Made by a program: the position numbers and the translations under genes. A DNA stretch of 45,556 nt from contig NZ_SRLE01000015.1 in NCBI RefSeq assembly GCF_004745945.1, forward strand, positions 1-45,556, written 5' to 3'. The notes beneath the pieces are model-generated. The model ran no database searches. It was not told the DNA's origin and saw only the letters and a program-made list of their open reading frames with translations. Every line of letters starts with the position of its first letter. The first letter of the stretch is position 1. Below, piece after piece: positions 8,765 to 18,280 of the stretch. Origin of the DNA: Mangrovimicrobium sediminis (GTDB lineage: Bacteria; Pseudomonadota; Gammaproteobacteria; Pseudomonadales; Halieaceae).

Positions 8765-8800
8765 GTGAAATCAGGGGGCAAAACAGCTATAGTAGCGCCC
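8765..8800 (+). promoter_or_regulatory. Putative metG promoter
   Basis: TATAGT (8788-8793) lies 17 nt after GTGAAA (8765-8770), a four-of-six match to the -35 consensus. It is followed by the discriminator AGCGCCCC, 37 nt upstream of the metG ATG. A GC-rich discriminator is typical of stringently controlled translation genes. Confidence 0.55.
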
Positions 8801-8829
8801 CTTTTTTCCAGCACACGGACCCGATTTCC

Positions 8830-10893
8830 ATGGCAACCCCTGCCCCCCGCAAGATCCTGGTCACCAGCGCCCTGCCCTACGCCAACGCGCCGTTGCACCT
8901 GGGGCACATGCTGGAGCAGATCCAGACCGATATCTGGGTGCGCTTCCAGCAGTCGCGCGGCAACGACTGCCTGTATGTGTGCGCCGACGACGCCCACGGC
9001 ACGGCGATCATGCTGGCGGCGGAGAAGCAGGGCATCACCCCCGAAGAACACATCGAGCGCATCCGCGCCGAGCACGAGCGCGACAGCGCCGCCTTCCTCA
9101 TCGGTTTCGCCAACTATTACAGCACCCACTCCGAGGAAAACCGCTACTGGAGCGAGGAGATCTACCGTCGCCTCAAGGCCAACGGCCACATCGCCAGCCG
9201 CGAGATCACCCAGGCCTACGACCCGGAAAAAAACCTGTTCCTGGCCGACCGCTTCATCAAGGGTACCTGCCCGCGCTGCAAGACGCCGGACCAGTACGGC
9301 GACAACTGCGAGGCCTGCGGCGCCACCTACACCCCCGCGGAGCTGATCGACCCCAAGTCAGCCATCTCCGGCGCCACCCCGGTGGACAAGGCCTCCACCC
9401 ACTTTTTCTTCAAGCTGCCGGATTTCGAGGACATGCTGCGCGGCTGGCTGGCGGCGGACACCCTGCAACCGCAGGTCGCCAACAAGCTGCGCGAATGGCT
9501 GGACGCCGGCCTGCAGGAGTGGGACATCAGCCGCGATGCCCCTTACTTCGGCTTCGAGATTCCCGACGAGCCCGGTAAATATTTCTATGTCTGGCTGGAC
9601 GCCCCCATCGGCTACATCGCCAGCTTCCAGAACTACTGCAAGCGCACCGGCCACGAGTTCGACGAGTACCTGCGCCCGGGCAGCGACACCGAGATGTACC
9701 ACTTCATCGGCAAGGACATCATCAATTTCCACGGCCTGTTCTGGCCGGCCATGCTCGACTCCGCCGGCCTGCGCACCCCCACCGGCGTGTTCGCCCACGG
9801 CTTCCTCACGGTGAACGGCGCCAAGATGTCCAAGAGCCGCGGCACCTTCATCAACGCCCACACCTATCTGGACCACGGCCTGGACCCGGAATACCTGCGC
9901 TATTACTTCGCCGCCAAGCTCGGCGCCAGCGTCGACGACATGGACCTCAACCCCGAGGATTTCGTGCAGCGGGTGAACTCCGACGTGGTCGGCAAGGTGG
10001 TCAATATTGCCAGTCGCTGCGCCGGCTTCCTGCGCAAGGGTTTCGACAACCGGCTGGCGGGCGACTGCGCGGAACCGGAACTGCTGGCGGACTTCGTCAG
10101 TGCCGGCGAGGGCATCGCCGCACTGTTCGAGGCCCGCGAGTACAACAAGGCGGTGCGCGAGATTGTCAGCCTGGCGGACCGCGCCAACCAGTACATCGAC
10201 CAGCGCAAGCCCTGGGTCCTGGCCAAGGAGGAAGGGCGCGAGGCGGAGGTGCACGCCGTGTGCAGCGTCGGCATCAACCTGTTCCGCGTGCTGATGACCT
10301 ATCTCAAGCCGGTGCTGCCGGCCATGGCCGCCAAGTCCGAGACCTTCCTGCGCGTGTCGCTGGACTGGCATGCACTGCGCGGGCCGCTGCTGGACCACGA
10401 ACTGGCGACCTTCGAACCGCTGATGACCCGGGTCGACCCCAAGCTGGTGGCCGCCATGCTCGAGAGCGGCGCAGGTGCTGCGCCGGCCGAGGAAAAGCCC
10501 GCGCAACAAGCCGTCGACAAGAAGTCCACCAAGGGCAAGCCGGCGAAAACAGACGAGCTGCCCGCGGAGATCCAGTTTGACGACTTCGCTAAAATCGACC
10601 TGCGCGTGGCACGCATCGTCGCCGCGGAGCATGTCGAGGGCGCGGACAAGCTGCTGCAACTGACACTCGACCTCGGCGAGCGCGGCCAGCGCCAGGTGTT
10701 CGCCGGCATCAAGGCGGCCTACCAGCCGGAACAGCTGGTCGGCCGGCTCACCGTGGTGGTCGCCAACCTGGCACCGCGCAAGATGCGCTTCGGCCTGTCC
10801 GAGGGCATGGTGCTGGCGGCGGGCCCCGGCGGCGAGGAAATCTTCCTGCTGCAGCCGGACGCCGGCGCCGAGCCGGGCATGCAGGTCAAATAA
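8830..10893 (+). CDS. metG: Methionyl-tRNA synthetase
   Basis: MetG charges tRNA-Met and initiator tRNA with methionine. The 687-residue protein has the class I signature HLGH at 22-25 (HIGH motif) and KMSKS at 332-336. A zinc knuckle uses Cys147, Cys150, Cys160 and Cys163. An anticodon-binding helical domain lies at about 395-545. A Lys/Ala/Glu-rich linker (about 550-580) leads to a C-terminal EMAP/Trbp111-type tRNA-binding and dimerisation domain (about 585-687) with the [12 protein letters not shown] signature. This is the full-length dimeric form seen in E. coli. It is divergent from mrp, and the rsx operon follows after 120 nt. Confidence 0.97.
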   Translation: MATPAPRKILVTSALPYANAPLHLGHMLEQIQTDIWVRFQQSRGNDCLYVCADDAHGTAIMLAAEKQGITPEEHIERIRAEHERDSAAFLIGFANYYSTHSEENRYWSEEIYRRLKANGHIASREITQAYDPEKNLFLADRFIKGTCPRCKTPDQYGDNCEACGATYTPAELIDPKSAISGATPVDKASTHFFFKLPDFEDMLRGWLAADTLQPQVANKLREWLDAGLQEWDISRDAPYFGFEIPDEPGKYFYVWLDAPIGYIASFQNYCKRTGHEFDEYLRPGSDTEMYHFIGKDIINFHGLFWPAMLDSAGLRTPTGVFAHGFLTVNGAKMSKSRGTFINAHTYLDHGLDPEYLRYYFAAKLGASVDDMDLNPEDFVQRVNSDVVGKVVNIASRCAGFLRKGFDNRLAGDCAEPELLADFVSAGEGIAALFEAREYNKAVREIVSLADRANQYIDQRKPWVLAKEEGREAEVHAVCSVGINLFRVLMTYLKPVLPAMAAKSETFLRVSLDWHALRGPLLDHELATFEPLMTRVDPKLVAAMLESGAGAAPAEEKPAQQAVDKKSTKGKPAKTDELPAEIQFDDFAKIDLRVARIVAAEHVEGADKLLQLTLDLGERGQRQVFAGIKAAYQPEQLVGRLTVVVANLAPRKMRFGLSEGMVLAAGPGGEEIFLLQPDAGAEPGMQVK

Positions 10894-10930
10894 GCGCGCC
10901 GCCGCGGCTGCGATGCGCGGCGGTAAGCGC

Positions 10931-10998
10931 TAAAATGCGGGTTCAGGGCTTTCTACGAACCCAGGGCTGTGGCGGCACGAACACCGCCACCCAGAGGA
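10931..10998 (+). promoter_or_regulatory. rsx operon leader: -10 candidate, two hairpins, ribosome binding site
   Basis: TAAAAT (10931-10936) is a possible -10. Two stems follow: GGGTTC (10939-10944) with GAACCC (10957-10962), and GTGGCGG (10969-10975) with CCGCCAC (10984-10990). AGAGGA (10993-10998) lies 15 nt before the rsxA ATG. Just upstream, CCGCCGCG and CGCGGCGG around 10900-10923 could form a metG terminator stem without a U-tract. Confidence 0.45.
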
Positions 10999-11013
10999 TT
11001 CGGACACTCACCC

Positions 11014-11592
11014 ATGCTGGCTGACTACTCCATACTGTTGATCGGGGCGATCCTGGTGAACAACTTCGTACTGGTACAGTTCCTCGGACTGTGCCCGTTC
11101 ATGGGTGTGTCCAACAAACTGGAAACCGCCATGGGCATGTCCATGGCCACGACGTTCGTGCTTACCCTCGCCTCCGCCTGCAGCAACCTCACCTACCACT
11201 TCCTGCTGCTGCCGCTGGGCCTGGAGTACCTGAAGACCATCTCCTTCATCCTGGTTATCGCCGTGGTGGTTCAGTTCACCGAGATGGTGGTGCGCAAGTC
11301 CAGCCCGCTGCTCTACCAGGTACTGGGCGTGTACCTGCCGCTGATCACCACCAACTGCGCGGTACTCGGCGTGGCGCTGCTCAACATCAACAAGGAACAC
11401 AACTTCCTGCAGTCGCTGTTCTACGGCTTCGGCGCCGCGGTGGGTTTCTCCCTGGTGCTGGTGCTGTTCGCCGCCATGCGCGAGCGGCTGGCGGTGGCGG
11501 ACGTGCCGGTACCGTTCCAGGGCGCGGCCATCGGCATGATCACCGCGGGTATGATGGCCCTGGCCTTCATGGGCTTCGCCGGACTGGTATAG
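11014..11592 (+). CDS. rsxA: Rsx/Rnf electron transport complex subunit A
   Basis: RsxA/RnfA is an integral membrane subunit of the ion-translocating Rsx complex, which moves electrons between NADH and ferredoxin-type partners and helps keep SoxR reduced. The 192-residue protein has six hydrophobic segments and the family segments [15 protein letters not shown] and [12 protein letters not shown], whose cysteines hold a shared membrane 2Fe-2S cluster in recent Rnf structures. The ATG at 11014 was chosen because MLADYSILL matches family N-termini; an upstream in-frame start adds 15 unrelated residues. It is the first gene of rsxABCDGE. Confidence 0.96.
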   Translation: MLADYSILLIGAILVNNFVLVQFLGLCPFMGVSNKLETAMGMSMATTFVLTLASACSNLTYHFLLLPLGLEYLKTISFILVIAVVVQFTEMVVRKSSPLLYQVLGVYLPLITTNCAVLGVALLNINKEHNFLQSLFYGFGAAVGFSLVLVLFAAMRERLAVADVPVPFQGAAIGMITAGMMALAFMGFAGLV

Positions 11593-11603
11593 GGCGGGAC
11601 AGC

Positions 11604-12209
11604 GTGATCGAACTGCTCGTACAACACCCGCTGCTCGCGGCGCTGCTGGCCCTGGTCGGGCTGGGCGCGGTGTTCGGCGCCCTGCTCGGCTACGCGGCGG
11701 TGCGCTTTCGCACCGAGGGCAACCCCATCGTCGAGCAGATCAACGCAATCCTGCCGCAGACCCAGTGCGGCCAGTGCGGCCACCCAGGCTGCCGCCCCTA
11801 CGCCGAGGCGATCGCCGCCGGCGAGGACATCAACAAATGCCCCCCCGGCGGCCAGGCCGGTATCGAGGCGCTGGCACAGTTGCTCGACCGCGAGGTTGTC
11901 CCGCTGGACGACGAGCATGGCGAGGAGAAAGTCCCGCAGGTCGCGTTCATCCGCGAGGACGAATGCATCGGCTGCACCAAGTGCATCCAGGCCTGCCCGG
12001 TGGACGCGATCCTCGGCGCGGCCAAGCACATGCACACGGTGATCGCCAGCGAGTGCACCGGCTGCGACCTGTGCGTGGAGCCCTGCCCGGTGGACTGCAT
12101 CGACATGATCCCCCAGGCGCAGACCCTGCAGACCTGGCACTGGGAACTGCCCGACACCAGCAACCGCGGCGCCGACATCATCGCCACCGACGCCGGGGAA
12201 GCCGCATGA
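11604..12209 (+). CDS. rsxB: Rsx/Rnf electron transport complex subunit B
   Basis: RsxB is the polyferredoxin subunit, tethered to the membrane by one N-terminal helix (about residues 5-28). The start is GTG at 11604, 11 nt after rsxA, with GGGCGGGAC upstream. A first cluster site reads CGQCG-x2-GC, with a fourth cysteine in NKCPPGG. Two ferredoxin 4Fe-4S motifs follow: [16 protein letters not shown] and [16 protein letters not shown]. The 201-residue length is normal. The stop overlaps the rsxC start (ATGA), which implies coupled translation. Confidence 0.96.
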   Translation: MIELLVQHPLLAALLALVGLGAVFGALLGYAAVRFRTEGNPIVEQINAILPQTQCGQCGHPGCRPYAEAIAAGEDINKCPPGGQAGIEALAQLLDREVVPLDDEHGEEKVPQVAFIREDECIGCTKCIQACPVDAILGAAKHMHTVIASECTGCDLCVEPCPVDCIDMIPQAQTLQTWHWELPDTSNRGADIIATDAGEAA

Positions 12210-14224
12210 GGAAGATCCACGACTTCCACGGCGGTATTCACCCGGTGGAAAACAAGCACCAGTCGCTGCACACGCCGATCCGCGATGCGGGAATCCCTGC
12301 CGAGCTGACCCTGCCGCTGTCCCAGCATATCGGCGCACCGGCCACGCCGCTGGTGGCGGTCGGCGAACGCGTGCTCAAGGGCCAGTTGGTCGCCGAGGCC
12401 ACCGGCCTGGTGAGCGCCGCCCTGCACGCGCCTACATCGGGCACGGTAACGGCCATCGAGCCGCGCCCCATCGCCCACCCCTCGGGACTGCCGGCGCCCT
12501 GCCTGGTGATCGCCAGCGACGGCGAGGACGCCTGGTGCGAACTGCCCCCGCCGTGCAGCTTCGAGACCCTGGAGCGCCCGGAGCTTCTCGCCCGCATCCG
12601 CGCCGCGGGTATCGCCGGCATGGGCGGCGCCGGCTTCCCCGCCGCGGTCAAACTCGGCCTGAAACCCGGCACGCAGGTGGAAACGCTGATCATCAACGGC
12701 ACCGAGTGCGAGCCCTACATCACCGCCGACGACATCCTGATGCGCGAACGCGCCGCGCAGATCGTGCGCGGAGCGCAGATTCTCGCGCACCTGGTCGCCC
12801 CCGCTGAAACGGTCATCGGCATCGAGGACAACAAGCCCGAGGCCATCGCCGCGATGTGCGCCGCCGCCGAAGGCACCGGCATCGAGATCGCGGTGTTTCC
12901 CACCAAGTACCCCTCGGGCGGGGAAAAACAACTGATCGAACTGCTCACCGGCAAGCAGGTGCCCTCCGGCGGCCTGCCCATGGATGTCGGTGTGGTGTGC
13001 CAGAACGTGGGCACCGCCGCGGCAGTGGCAGACGCGGTAGAGCACGGCCGGCCGCTGATCTCACGCATCACCACGGTCACCGGCGCTGCGGTGGACGAAC
13101 CGCAGAATTTCGAGGTGCTGCTCGGCACCCCCATGTCCCACCTGCTGGCGCTGGCCGGCTACCGCGCCGCGGATAACCCGCGCCTGGTCATGGGCGGGCC
13201 GATGATGGGCTTTACTGTGCCCGACCCGGGCGTGCCCATCGTCAAAACCACCAACTGCATTCTCGCGCCCAGCGCGCAGGAACTGCCCGCGCCGCCACCC
13301 GCCCAGGCCTGCATCCGCTGCGGCCTGTGTGCCGAGGCCTGCCCGGCGAGCCTGCTGCCGCAGCAGTTGTACTGGTTCGCCCGCGGCCGCGAATTTGAAA
13401 AAGCCGAGGCGCACAACCTGTTCGACTGCATCGAGTGCGGCGCCTGCTCCTACGTCTGCCCCAGCAATATCCCGCTGGTGCAGTACTACCGCGCGGCCAA
13501 GGCCGAAGTACTGCAGATGCGCCGCGACGCGCAGAAGGCCGAACACTCGCGCCAGCGTTTCGAGGCGCGGCAGGAACGGCTGGAGCGCGAGGAGGCGGAG
13601 AAGGAAGCGCGCCGCGCCGCCCGCAAACAGGCCGCCGAAGAAAAAGCGCGCCGCGCCGCGGATGCCGGCAGCGGCGAGGCGGACCCGGTACAGGCGGCCA
13701 TCGAACGCGCCCAGGCGCGCAAGGCAGCCCAGGCGGCCGGTGCCGCCAGCGAGGAAAATCCGCTGCAGAAACTGGAAAAAACCGTGGTGACCACCCGCGA
13801 GCGACTGGAAAAAGCCGAGGCCAAATTGGCCCAGGCGCGCAGCGAGGGCGCCGACCACATCGCCGCCCTGGAGACCGGCGTGGAGAAAACCCGCGCCAAG
13901 CTGGCCGCGGCGGAGCAGGCACTGCAGGATTACCAGGCGCAGCAGACGCCCGCGGAGCCGGCACCCGCAGGAGACGCCGCCCAGGCCGCTATCCAGAAGG
14001 CGATGGCCGCGCGCGCGGCACAGGCCAACAAGAGCCCGCTGGAAAAAGCCCGCGACAACCTGGAAAAACTGGAGGCGCGGCTGGCCAAGTCGGAGGCGCG
14101 CCTCGCCGAGAGCCGCGCCGCCGGCGAGGAAGAGAAAATCGTCGAGGCGCTGGCCTCCAGCGTGGAGCGGCTGCAGGAAAAAGTCGCCGCCGCCCGCGCC
14201 GAACTGGCGGCGGAGGAAAGCTGA
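12206..14224 (+). CDS. rsxC: Rsx/Rnf electron transport complex subunit C
   Basis: RsxC is the peripheral NADH-oxidising subunit with FMN and two 4Fe-4S clusters. The 672-residue protein starts with the RnfC N-terminal GGIHP motif. The flavin/NADH region includes [12 protein letters not shown] (about residue 133) and [14 protein letters not shown]. The ferredoxin domain carries [12 protein letters not shown] and [12 protein letters not shown] (about 370-420). From about 440 the protein is an Ala/Glu/Lys-rich coiled coil containing two related units of about 80 residues (493-570 and 590-668). Such tails vary widely among gammaproteobacterial RsxC proteins. It overlaps rsxB by 4 nt, and rsxD starts 2 nt after its stop. 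Confidence 0.96.
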   Translation: MRKIHDFHGGIHPVENKHQSLHTPIRDAGIPAELTLPLSQHIGAPATPLVAVGERVLKGQLVAEATGLVSAALHAPTSGTVTAIEPRPIAHPSGLPAPCLVIASDGEDAWCELPPPCSFETLERPELLARIRAAGIAGMGGAGFPAAVKLGLKPGTQVETLIINGTECEPYITADDILMRERAAQIVRGAQILAHLVAPAETVIGIEDNKPEAIAAMCAAAEGTGIEIAVFPTKYPSGGEKQLIELLTGKQVPSGGLPMDVGVVCQNVGTAAAVADAVEHGRPLISRITTVTGAAVDEPQNFEVLLGTPMSHLLALAGYRAADNPRLVMGGPMMGFTVPDPGVPIVKTTNCILAPSAQELPAPPPAQACIRCGLCAEACPASLLPQQLYWFARGREFEKAEAHNLFDCIECGACSYVCPSNIPLVQYYRAAKAEVLQMRRDAQKAEHSRQRFEARQERLEREEAEKEARRAARKQAAEEKARRAADAGSGEADPVQAAIERAQARKAAQAAGAASEENPLQKLEKTVVTTRERLEKAEAKLAQARSEGADHIAALETGVEKTRAKLAAAEQALQDYQAQQTPAEPAPAGDAAQAAIQKAMAARAAQANKSPLEKARDNLEKLEARLAKSEARLAESRAAGEEEKIVEALASSVERLQEKVAAARAELAAEES

Positions 14225-14225
14225 C

Positions 14226-15254
14226 ATGGCCCTGATGCGCGTCACCTCCCCGCACGCCCACGGGCCGCTATCGACCAGCGCCGTGATGCAGCAGGTACTG
14301 CTGGCCACAGTGCCCGGCGTGCTGGTGCTCACCGCCTTCTTCGGTTTCGGCACGCTGGTCAATATCGCCTTCGCCGCGCTGCTCGCAGTGAGCTTCGAAG
14401 CCCTGGCCCTGAAGCTGCGCGGCCGCCCGCCGGGCTTTTACCTGGGAGATTGCAGCGCACTGGTCACCGCCGTGCTGTTGGGTATCGCGCTGCCACCCTA
14501 CTCGCCCTGGTGGCTGATTGCCGTGGGCATTGCCGCGGCCATCCTCATGGCCAAACACCTGTACGGCGGACTCGGCTACAACCCGTTCAACCCGGCGATG
14601 GTCGGCTACGTGGTGCTGCTGATTTCCTTCCCGGTGCAGATGACCAGCTGGGCGCCGCCGCGCGGCGCCGGCGAGGTACCGGGGCTGCTCGAGGCCCTGC
14701 GCGCCTGTTTCACGCCGGGCAGCTTCGACGCAATCACCATGGCCACGCCACTGGACGTACTCAAGCAAAACGACGCCCTGCTGGTCCGCGACCTGTGGGC
14801 ACAGAGCCCGCAGTTCGGGCGCTGGGCGGGCCTTGGCTGGGAGTGGGCCAACCTCGCCTTCCTGGCCGGCGGCCTGTGGCTGCTGTACCGGCGCATCTTC
14901 ACCTGGCACGCACCCGTGGCCATGCTCGCGGTGATCGCGCTGATGGCGGCACTGTTCTACGACGGCGGCAGCTCGGCCAGCGGTGGCTCGCCGCTGTTCC
15001 ACCTGCTCTCCGGCGCAACCATGTTCGGCGCGTTTTTCATCGTTACCGACCCGGTCACCTCGGCGGTCTCGGTGCGCGGGCGCCTGGTCTACGGCGCGCT
15101 GGTCGGCCTGCTGGTCTACCTGATCCGCGTGTTCGGCAACTACCCGGATGCGGTGGCCTTCGCTGTCCTCATCATGAATTTCGCCGCGCCGTTCATCGAC
15201 CAGTACACGCAGCCGCGTACCTATGGTCACGCCGGCACGGGGGACGGCAAATGA
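14226..15254 (+). CDS. rsxD: Rsx/Rnf electron transport complex subunit D
   Basis: RsxD is a membrane subunit carrying covalently bound FMN and is related to NqrB; it is thought to take part in ion translocation. The 342-residue protein has about nine hydrophobic segments, the family motif [19 protein letters not shown], and a periplasmic segment ITMATPLD whose threonine fits the flavin-attachment site. [19 protein letters not shown] near the C-terminal third is also typical. It begins 2 nt after rsxC, and its stop overlaps the rsxG start. Confidence 0.96.
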   Translation: MALMRVTSPHAHGPLSTSAVMQQVLLATVPGVLVLTAFFGFGTLVNIAFAALLAVSFEALALKLRGRPPGFYLGDCSALVTAVLLGIALPPYSPWWLIAVGIAAAILMAKHLYGGLGYNPFNPAMVGYVVLLISFPVQMTSWAPPRGAGEVPGLLEALRACFTPGSFDAITMATPLDVLKQNDALLVRDLWAQSPQFGRWAGLGWEWANLAFLAGGLWLLYRRIFTWHAPVAMLAVIALMAALFYDGGSSASGGSPLFHLLSGATMFGAFFIVTDPVTSAVSVRGRLVYGALVGLLVYLIRVFGNYPDAVAFAVLIMNFAAPFIDQYTQPRTYGHAGTGDGK

Positions 15255-15898
15255 GGCTCGGCCAGTCCATCACCCGCAATTCGCTGCTGCTCGCGCTGTT
15301 CGCCCTGGTCACCGCGGCGCTGCTCGCGGGCAGCTACCTGCTGACCCGCGAGCGCATCGCCGAGGCGCGCCGCGCGGCGGAGGAAAAGGCCCTGCTGCAG
15401 ATCGTCCCCGCGGCGCGCCACGACAACGCCATGCTCGACGACACCCTGCCCCTGCCGCGTGATGCGCAGGGGCTGGGCCTGCACGAGGACAAGGTGGTCT
15501 ACGTGGCGCGACAGGGACGCGAGGCGGTCGCGGTCATCATCCCGGTCACCGCACGCGACGGCTACAGCGGCGATATCGACCTGATTGTCGGTGTCAACGC
15601 GGACGGTAGCGTGGCCGGCGTACGCGTGCTCTCGCACAAGGAAACCCCCGGCCTGGGCGACCGCGTCGACCTTGGCAAGAGCGACTGGGTGCTGTCCTTC
15701 GACGGCCGCTCGCTCGGCAACCCGCCGGCGGACGCTTGGAAGGTGAAAAAGGACAAGGGTGTGTTCGACTCTTTCACCGGCGCGACCATCACCCCGCGCG
15801 CGGTGGTCGGCGCCGTGCGCCGCGTGCTCGAGTACGCGCAGGCCCACCGCGCCGAGTTGTTCGGCAAGTCGCCCGCCGCGGCGGCAGGAGACGCATAA
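15251..15898 (+). CDS. rsxG: Rsx/Rnf electron transport complex subunit G
   Basis: RsxG has one N-terminal membrane helix (about residues 10-30) and a periplasmic FMN-binding domain related to NqrC. The flavin is attached through the threonine of an SGAT-like motif, here [11 protein letters not shown] (about residue 175). [12 protein letters not shown] is the conserved family segment. At 215 residues the length is normal. The ATG is inside the rsxD stop (ATGA), so translation is coupled. Confidence 0.95.
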   Translation: MRLGQSITRNSLLLALFALVTAALLAGSYLLTRERIAEARRAAEEKALLQIVPAARHDNAMLDDTLPLPRDAQGLGLHEDKVVYVARQGREAVAVIIPVTARDGYSGDIDLIVGVNADGSVAGVRVLSHKETPGLGDRVDLGKSDWVLSFDGRSLGNPPADAWKVKKDKGVFDSFTGATITPRAVVGAVRRVLEYAQAHRAELFGKSPAAAAGDA

Positions 15899-15900
15899 CC

Positions 15901-16614
15901 ATGGCAGACGTCAGCTACCGCGAGCTTTCGCTCAACGGCCTGTGGAAGAACAACCCGGCCATCGTGCAACTGCTCGGCCTGTGCCCGCTGTTGGCAGTGA
16001 CCAGTTCCGTGGTCAACGCCATCGGCCTTGGCCTGGCCACCACCCTGGTGCTGGTGATCTCCAACACCTCGGTGTCGCTGATCCGCAACATCGTCTCCGA
16101 CGCGGTGCGCCTGCCCGCCTTCGTCATGATCATCGCCTCGGCGGTGACCTGTATCGAACTACTGATGCAGGCCTACACCTACGAGCTGTACCAGATTCTC
16201 GGCATCTTCCTGCCACTGATCACCACCAACTGCGTGATCCTCGGCCGCGCCGACGGCTTCGCCTGCAAGCACAGCCTGCTGCCGGCCATGTATGACGGCC
16301 TGATCATGGGACTGGGTTTTGCGCTGGTGCTGGTGTTTCTGGGGGCGCTGCGCGAGCTGGCCGGCAGCGGCGCGCTGTTCGCCAACATGGACCTGCTGTT
16401 CGGCCCGGTGGCGGCGAACTGGAAGATCGTGGTGGTGGACGACTACCAGAATTTCCTGCTGGCGATCCTGCCGCCGGGGGCCTTTATTTTTACCGGACTG
16501 ATCATCGCGGTGAAGAACATCATCGATGCGCGCATCGACGCGCGCCGCGCCGCGCTGCGCGAAAAACCGGTGAAAGGCTCGAAGCGGGTACGCGTGACCG
16601 GGACTATTTCCTGA
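15901..16614 (+). CDS. rsxE: Rsx/Rnf electron transport complex subunit E
   Basis: RsxE is the membrane partner of RsxA, with which it shares ancestry and the membrane 2Fe-2S site. The 237-residue protein has about six hydrophobic segments and the repeats typical of the pair: [18 protein letters not shown] and [26 protein letters not shown] precedes the ATG, which lies 2 nt after the rsxG stop. It is the last gene of the operon; endonuclease III (nth), which often follows in enterobacteria, is absent. No clear intrinsic terminator follows, only a repeated AGGCTATT around 16616-16653. Confidence 0.95.
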   Translation: MADVSYRELSLNGLWKNNPAIVQLLGLCPLLAVTSSVVNAIGLGLATTLVLVISNTSVSLIRNIVSDAVRLPAFVMIIASAVTCIELLMQAYTYELYQILGIFLPLITTNCVILGRADGFACKHSLLPAMYDGLIMGLGFALVLVFLGALRELAGSGALFANMDLLFGPVAANWKIVVVDDYQNFLLAILPPGAFIFTGLIIAVKNIIDARIDARRAALREKPVKGSKRVRVTGTIS

Positions 16615-16648
16615 CAGGCTATTCCCCCGGGGATTGTCTCCCGAGAGG

Positions 16649-17077
16649 CTATTTTGCGCGGGACGGGCTCCCTTGCAGGACCGCCAGGGTCGCCAGGATT
16701 TCATCCACCGCGGCATCGTCCAGCCCCTGCTGCTCCGCTTCACAACTGTAGGTGATGTAGAGCAGCATGCCGCCGCGCGCCACATACCATTCGCGGATGG
16801 CGGCCTCATCCTCGAGGAAGGCGGCGCTCACGCCGACGAAATCGCCCAGATGCACTTTCTCCCAGGCGAGGTCCAGGTCGGACTCCTCAGCGGCGATATG
16901 CGCGACTTCCGCCGCGTCGAAATCGCCCAGTTCCTTGTGCAGGGTGGAGACCTCGATACAGCCGACATCGTCGCGGTCACCGATGAGGATGCTCTCGTCC
17001 TCCGCCTCGGCCCACCATTCCGGGGGCAATTGCAGGGTCCACCACTCGGTTTCCAGTACGTTGATCGACACGCTCAC
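16649..17077 (-). CDS. Unknown 142-residue acidic protein
   Basis: I do not recognise the family. The protein is small, acidic, tryptophan-rich at the N-terminus (WWTLQLPPEWWAE) and lacks a signal peptide or membrane helix. The pattern of a short exposed strand, a polar GDRDDVGCIEVS turn, a central helix and a final strand-helix (MLLYITYSC..., LDDAAVDEILATLAVL) is reminiscent of DcrB/PsbP-like (DUF1795-type) folds, but this is a guess. Its start overlaps the rimI stop by 4 nt, so it is the last gene of the holD-like/rimI unit. Confidence 0.7.
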   Translation of the reverse strand: MSVSINVLETEWWTLQLPPEWWAEAEDESILIGDRDDVGCIEVSTLHKELGDFDAAEVAHIAAEESDLDLAWEKVHLGDFVGVSAAFLEDEAAIREWYVARGGMLLYITYSCEAEQQGLDDAAVDEILATLAVLQGSPSRAK

Positions 17078-17538
17078 AATCTCCTCGACATCAATACGGC
17101 GTCCTCAGAGGAGCCGTCTCTCGTGTAGTAGCCGCGGCGCAGGCCGTCCTCGCCGAAGCCGCGACTGGCATACAGGGCGCGCGCCGCGGTATTGGAGGCG
17201 CGCACGTCCAGTACGCAACGCTGCGCCCCGCGCTCGCGCATGGCCTGCAATACCGCATCCAGCAGGTATCCGCCGAAGCCCCGGCCGCGCAGTTGCGGCA
17301 GCACCGCGATATTGTCGATGCTGCCCTCGTCGAGCACCAGGGAGTAAAGGGCGAAGGCCAAAGGCTCGCTCTCGCGAATGGCCAGCAGCGCAGCACAACC
17401 AGCCGTGCCGGTGCAATAGCGATCCAGGTGAGACAGGCCGAAGGGGTCGGGGGAACTGGCCGCGTCGAGGCTGGCGATAACCGCGAGGTCCGCCACCGTG
17501 GCCGGGCGCAATGTGGGCGCCGCCGCAACATCACGCAC
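17074..17538 (-). CDS. rimI: RimI-like ribosomal protein S18-alanine N-acetyltransferase
   Basis: RimI is a GNAT acetyltransferase that modifies the N-terminal alanine of ribosomal protein S18. The 154-residue protein has the acetyl-CoA loop LRGRGFGG (84-90), the family segment DVRASNTAARALY (111-123) and the GLRRGYYTRDG tail. Tyr123 corresponds to the catalytic acid Tyr115 of the enterobacterial enzyme. The residue equivalent to the base Glu103 is Asp111. The N-terminal region, usually rich in aromatic residues around FPWS, is diverged (DPFGLSHLDRYC). It overlaps the holD-like gene by 8 nt, matching the holD-rimI pair of E. coli. Confidence 0.85.
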   Translation of the reverse strand: MRDVAAAPTLRPATVADLAVIASLDAASSPDPFGLSHLDRYCTGTAGCAALLAIRESEPLAFALYSLVLDEGSIDNIAVLPQLRGRGFGGYLLDAVLQAMRERGAQRCVLDVRASNTAARALYASRGFGEDGLRRGYYTRDGSSEDAVLMSRRL

Positions 17539-18223
17539 CCTTCGCGAGCACTCGCAGGTCGCGCCACACCTGGCGCTTGCAGGCCGGCTCCTCGAACATC
17601 TGTACGGTGCTGCGGGTTTTCACCACGAGCACGTCGCCGAGGCCGCCGATATAGGGCAGGCACTCCTCGCCGAGCAGCACCAGGGCGCGGCACTGCTGCT
17701 CCTGCAGCTGGCGCGCGAGGAAGGCGGCGACACTGTCGCGGGCGGCATCGACGCCGAGATCAAACTGCTGGTTGGTGTGCATGGGCCAGTCGAACTGGGC
17801 GGTGAGCGGTGTCTGCGCCGCATCGCCGACGGCGCGCGCCATGGCGTGGATGAGTTTCACCTGCTCCCGCGCCAGTGGCCGTCCGGGCAGCAACTCGACC
17901 CAGGCCAGTCCGCCGCAGAACACCGCGGCCAGGCTGAAGCGCACCACCTCCGCCGGAGCGGCCGGCCTGGTCGGGGCAGTCTGCGCCGGCGCATCCGTCT
18001 CGCGGCGACGCGGTGCGCGGGTCTCCAGCACCGGCATGTCCGGCGTCGGCATCGCGGGCGGAGCGACGGGTGTTTCCGCTTCCGGCTCGGCCGGGGCGGT
18101 CCATTCGGGCACCGCCGGCACCGGTACCAGCCGCGAGGGCGCAGCGCCGGGCAGGGCATAGCGGGCCGTATAGGCGTCTATGCCCATGGCCTGCAGGTAG
18201 TGCATGCGGTATCGATCGTCCAT
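17531..18223 (-). CDS. HolD-like protein (candidate DNA polymerase III psi subunit)
   Basis: This 230-residue protein is not plainly recognisable but fits a diverged, elongated HolD (psi), which links the clamp loader to the chi-SSB complex. Near the N-terminus RYRMHYLQAMGIDAY resembles the start of psi, which binds the clamp loader. A Pro/Ala-rich linker of about 70 residues follows. The C-terminal domain (about 100-230) ends with EPACKRQVWRDLRVLAK, similar in pattern to the final helix of psi. It lies directly before rimI, as holD does in E. coli. The ATG at 18223 was preferred to an in-frame TTG at 18247. The assignment rests on synteny and faint motif similarity. Confidence 0.6.
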   Translation of the reverse strand: MDDRYRMHYLQAMGIDAYTARYALPGAAPSRLVPVPAVPEWTAPAEPEAETPVAPPAMPTPDMPVLETRAPRRRETDAPAQTAPTRPAAPAEVVRFSLAAVFCGGLAWVELLPGRPLAREQVKLIHAMARAVGDAAQTPLTAQFDWPMHTNQQFDLGVDAARDSVAAFLARQLQEQQCRALVLLGEECLPYIGGLGDVLVVKTRSTVQMFEEPACKRQVWRDLRVLAKGA

Positions 18224-18280
18224 CGCGCCCGGGTGCCGCTCAATCAAACGGCGGCCAGTGTAGCAGGTTTGCCCCGCCGC

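Noticed and set aside
16616-16653. Possible terminator after rsxE (repeated AGGCTATT and CCCCCGGGG)
   Set aside because: The stem is short and there is no clean T-run on either strand, so I did not list it as a terminator.
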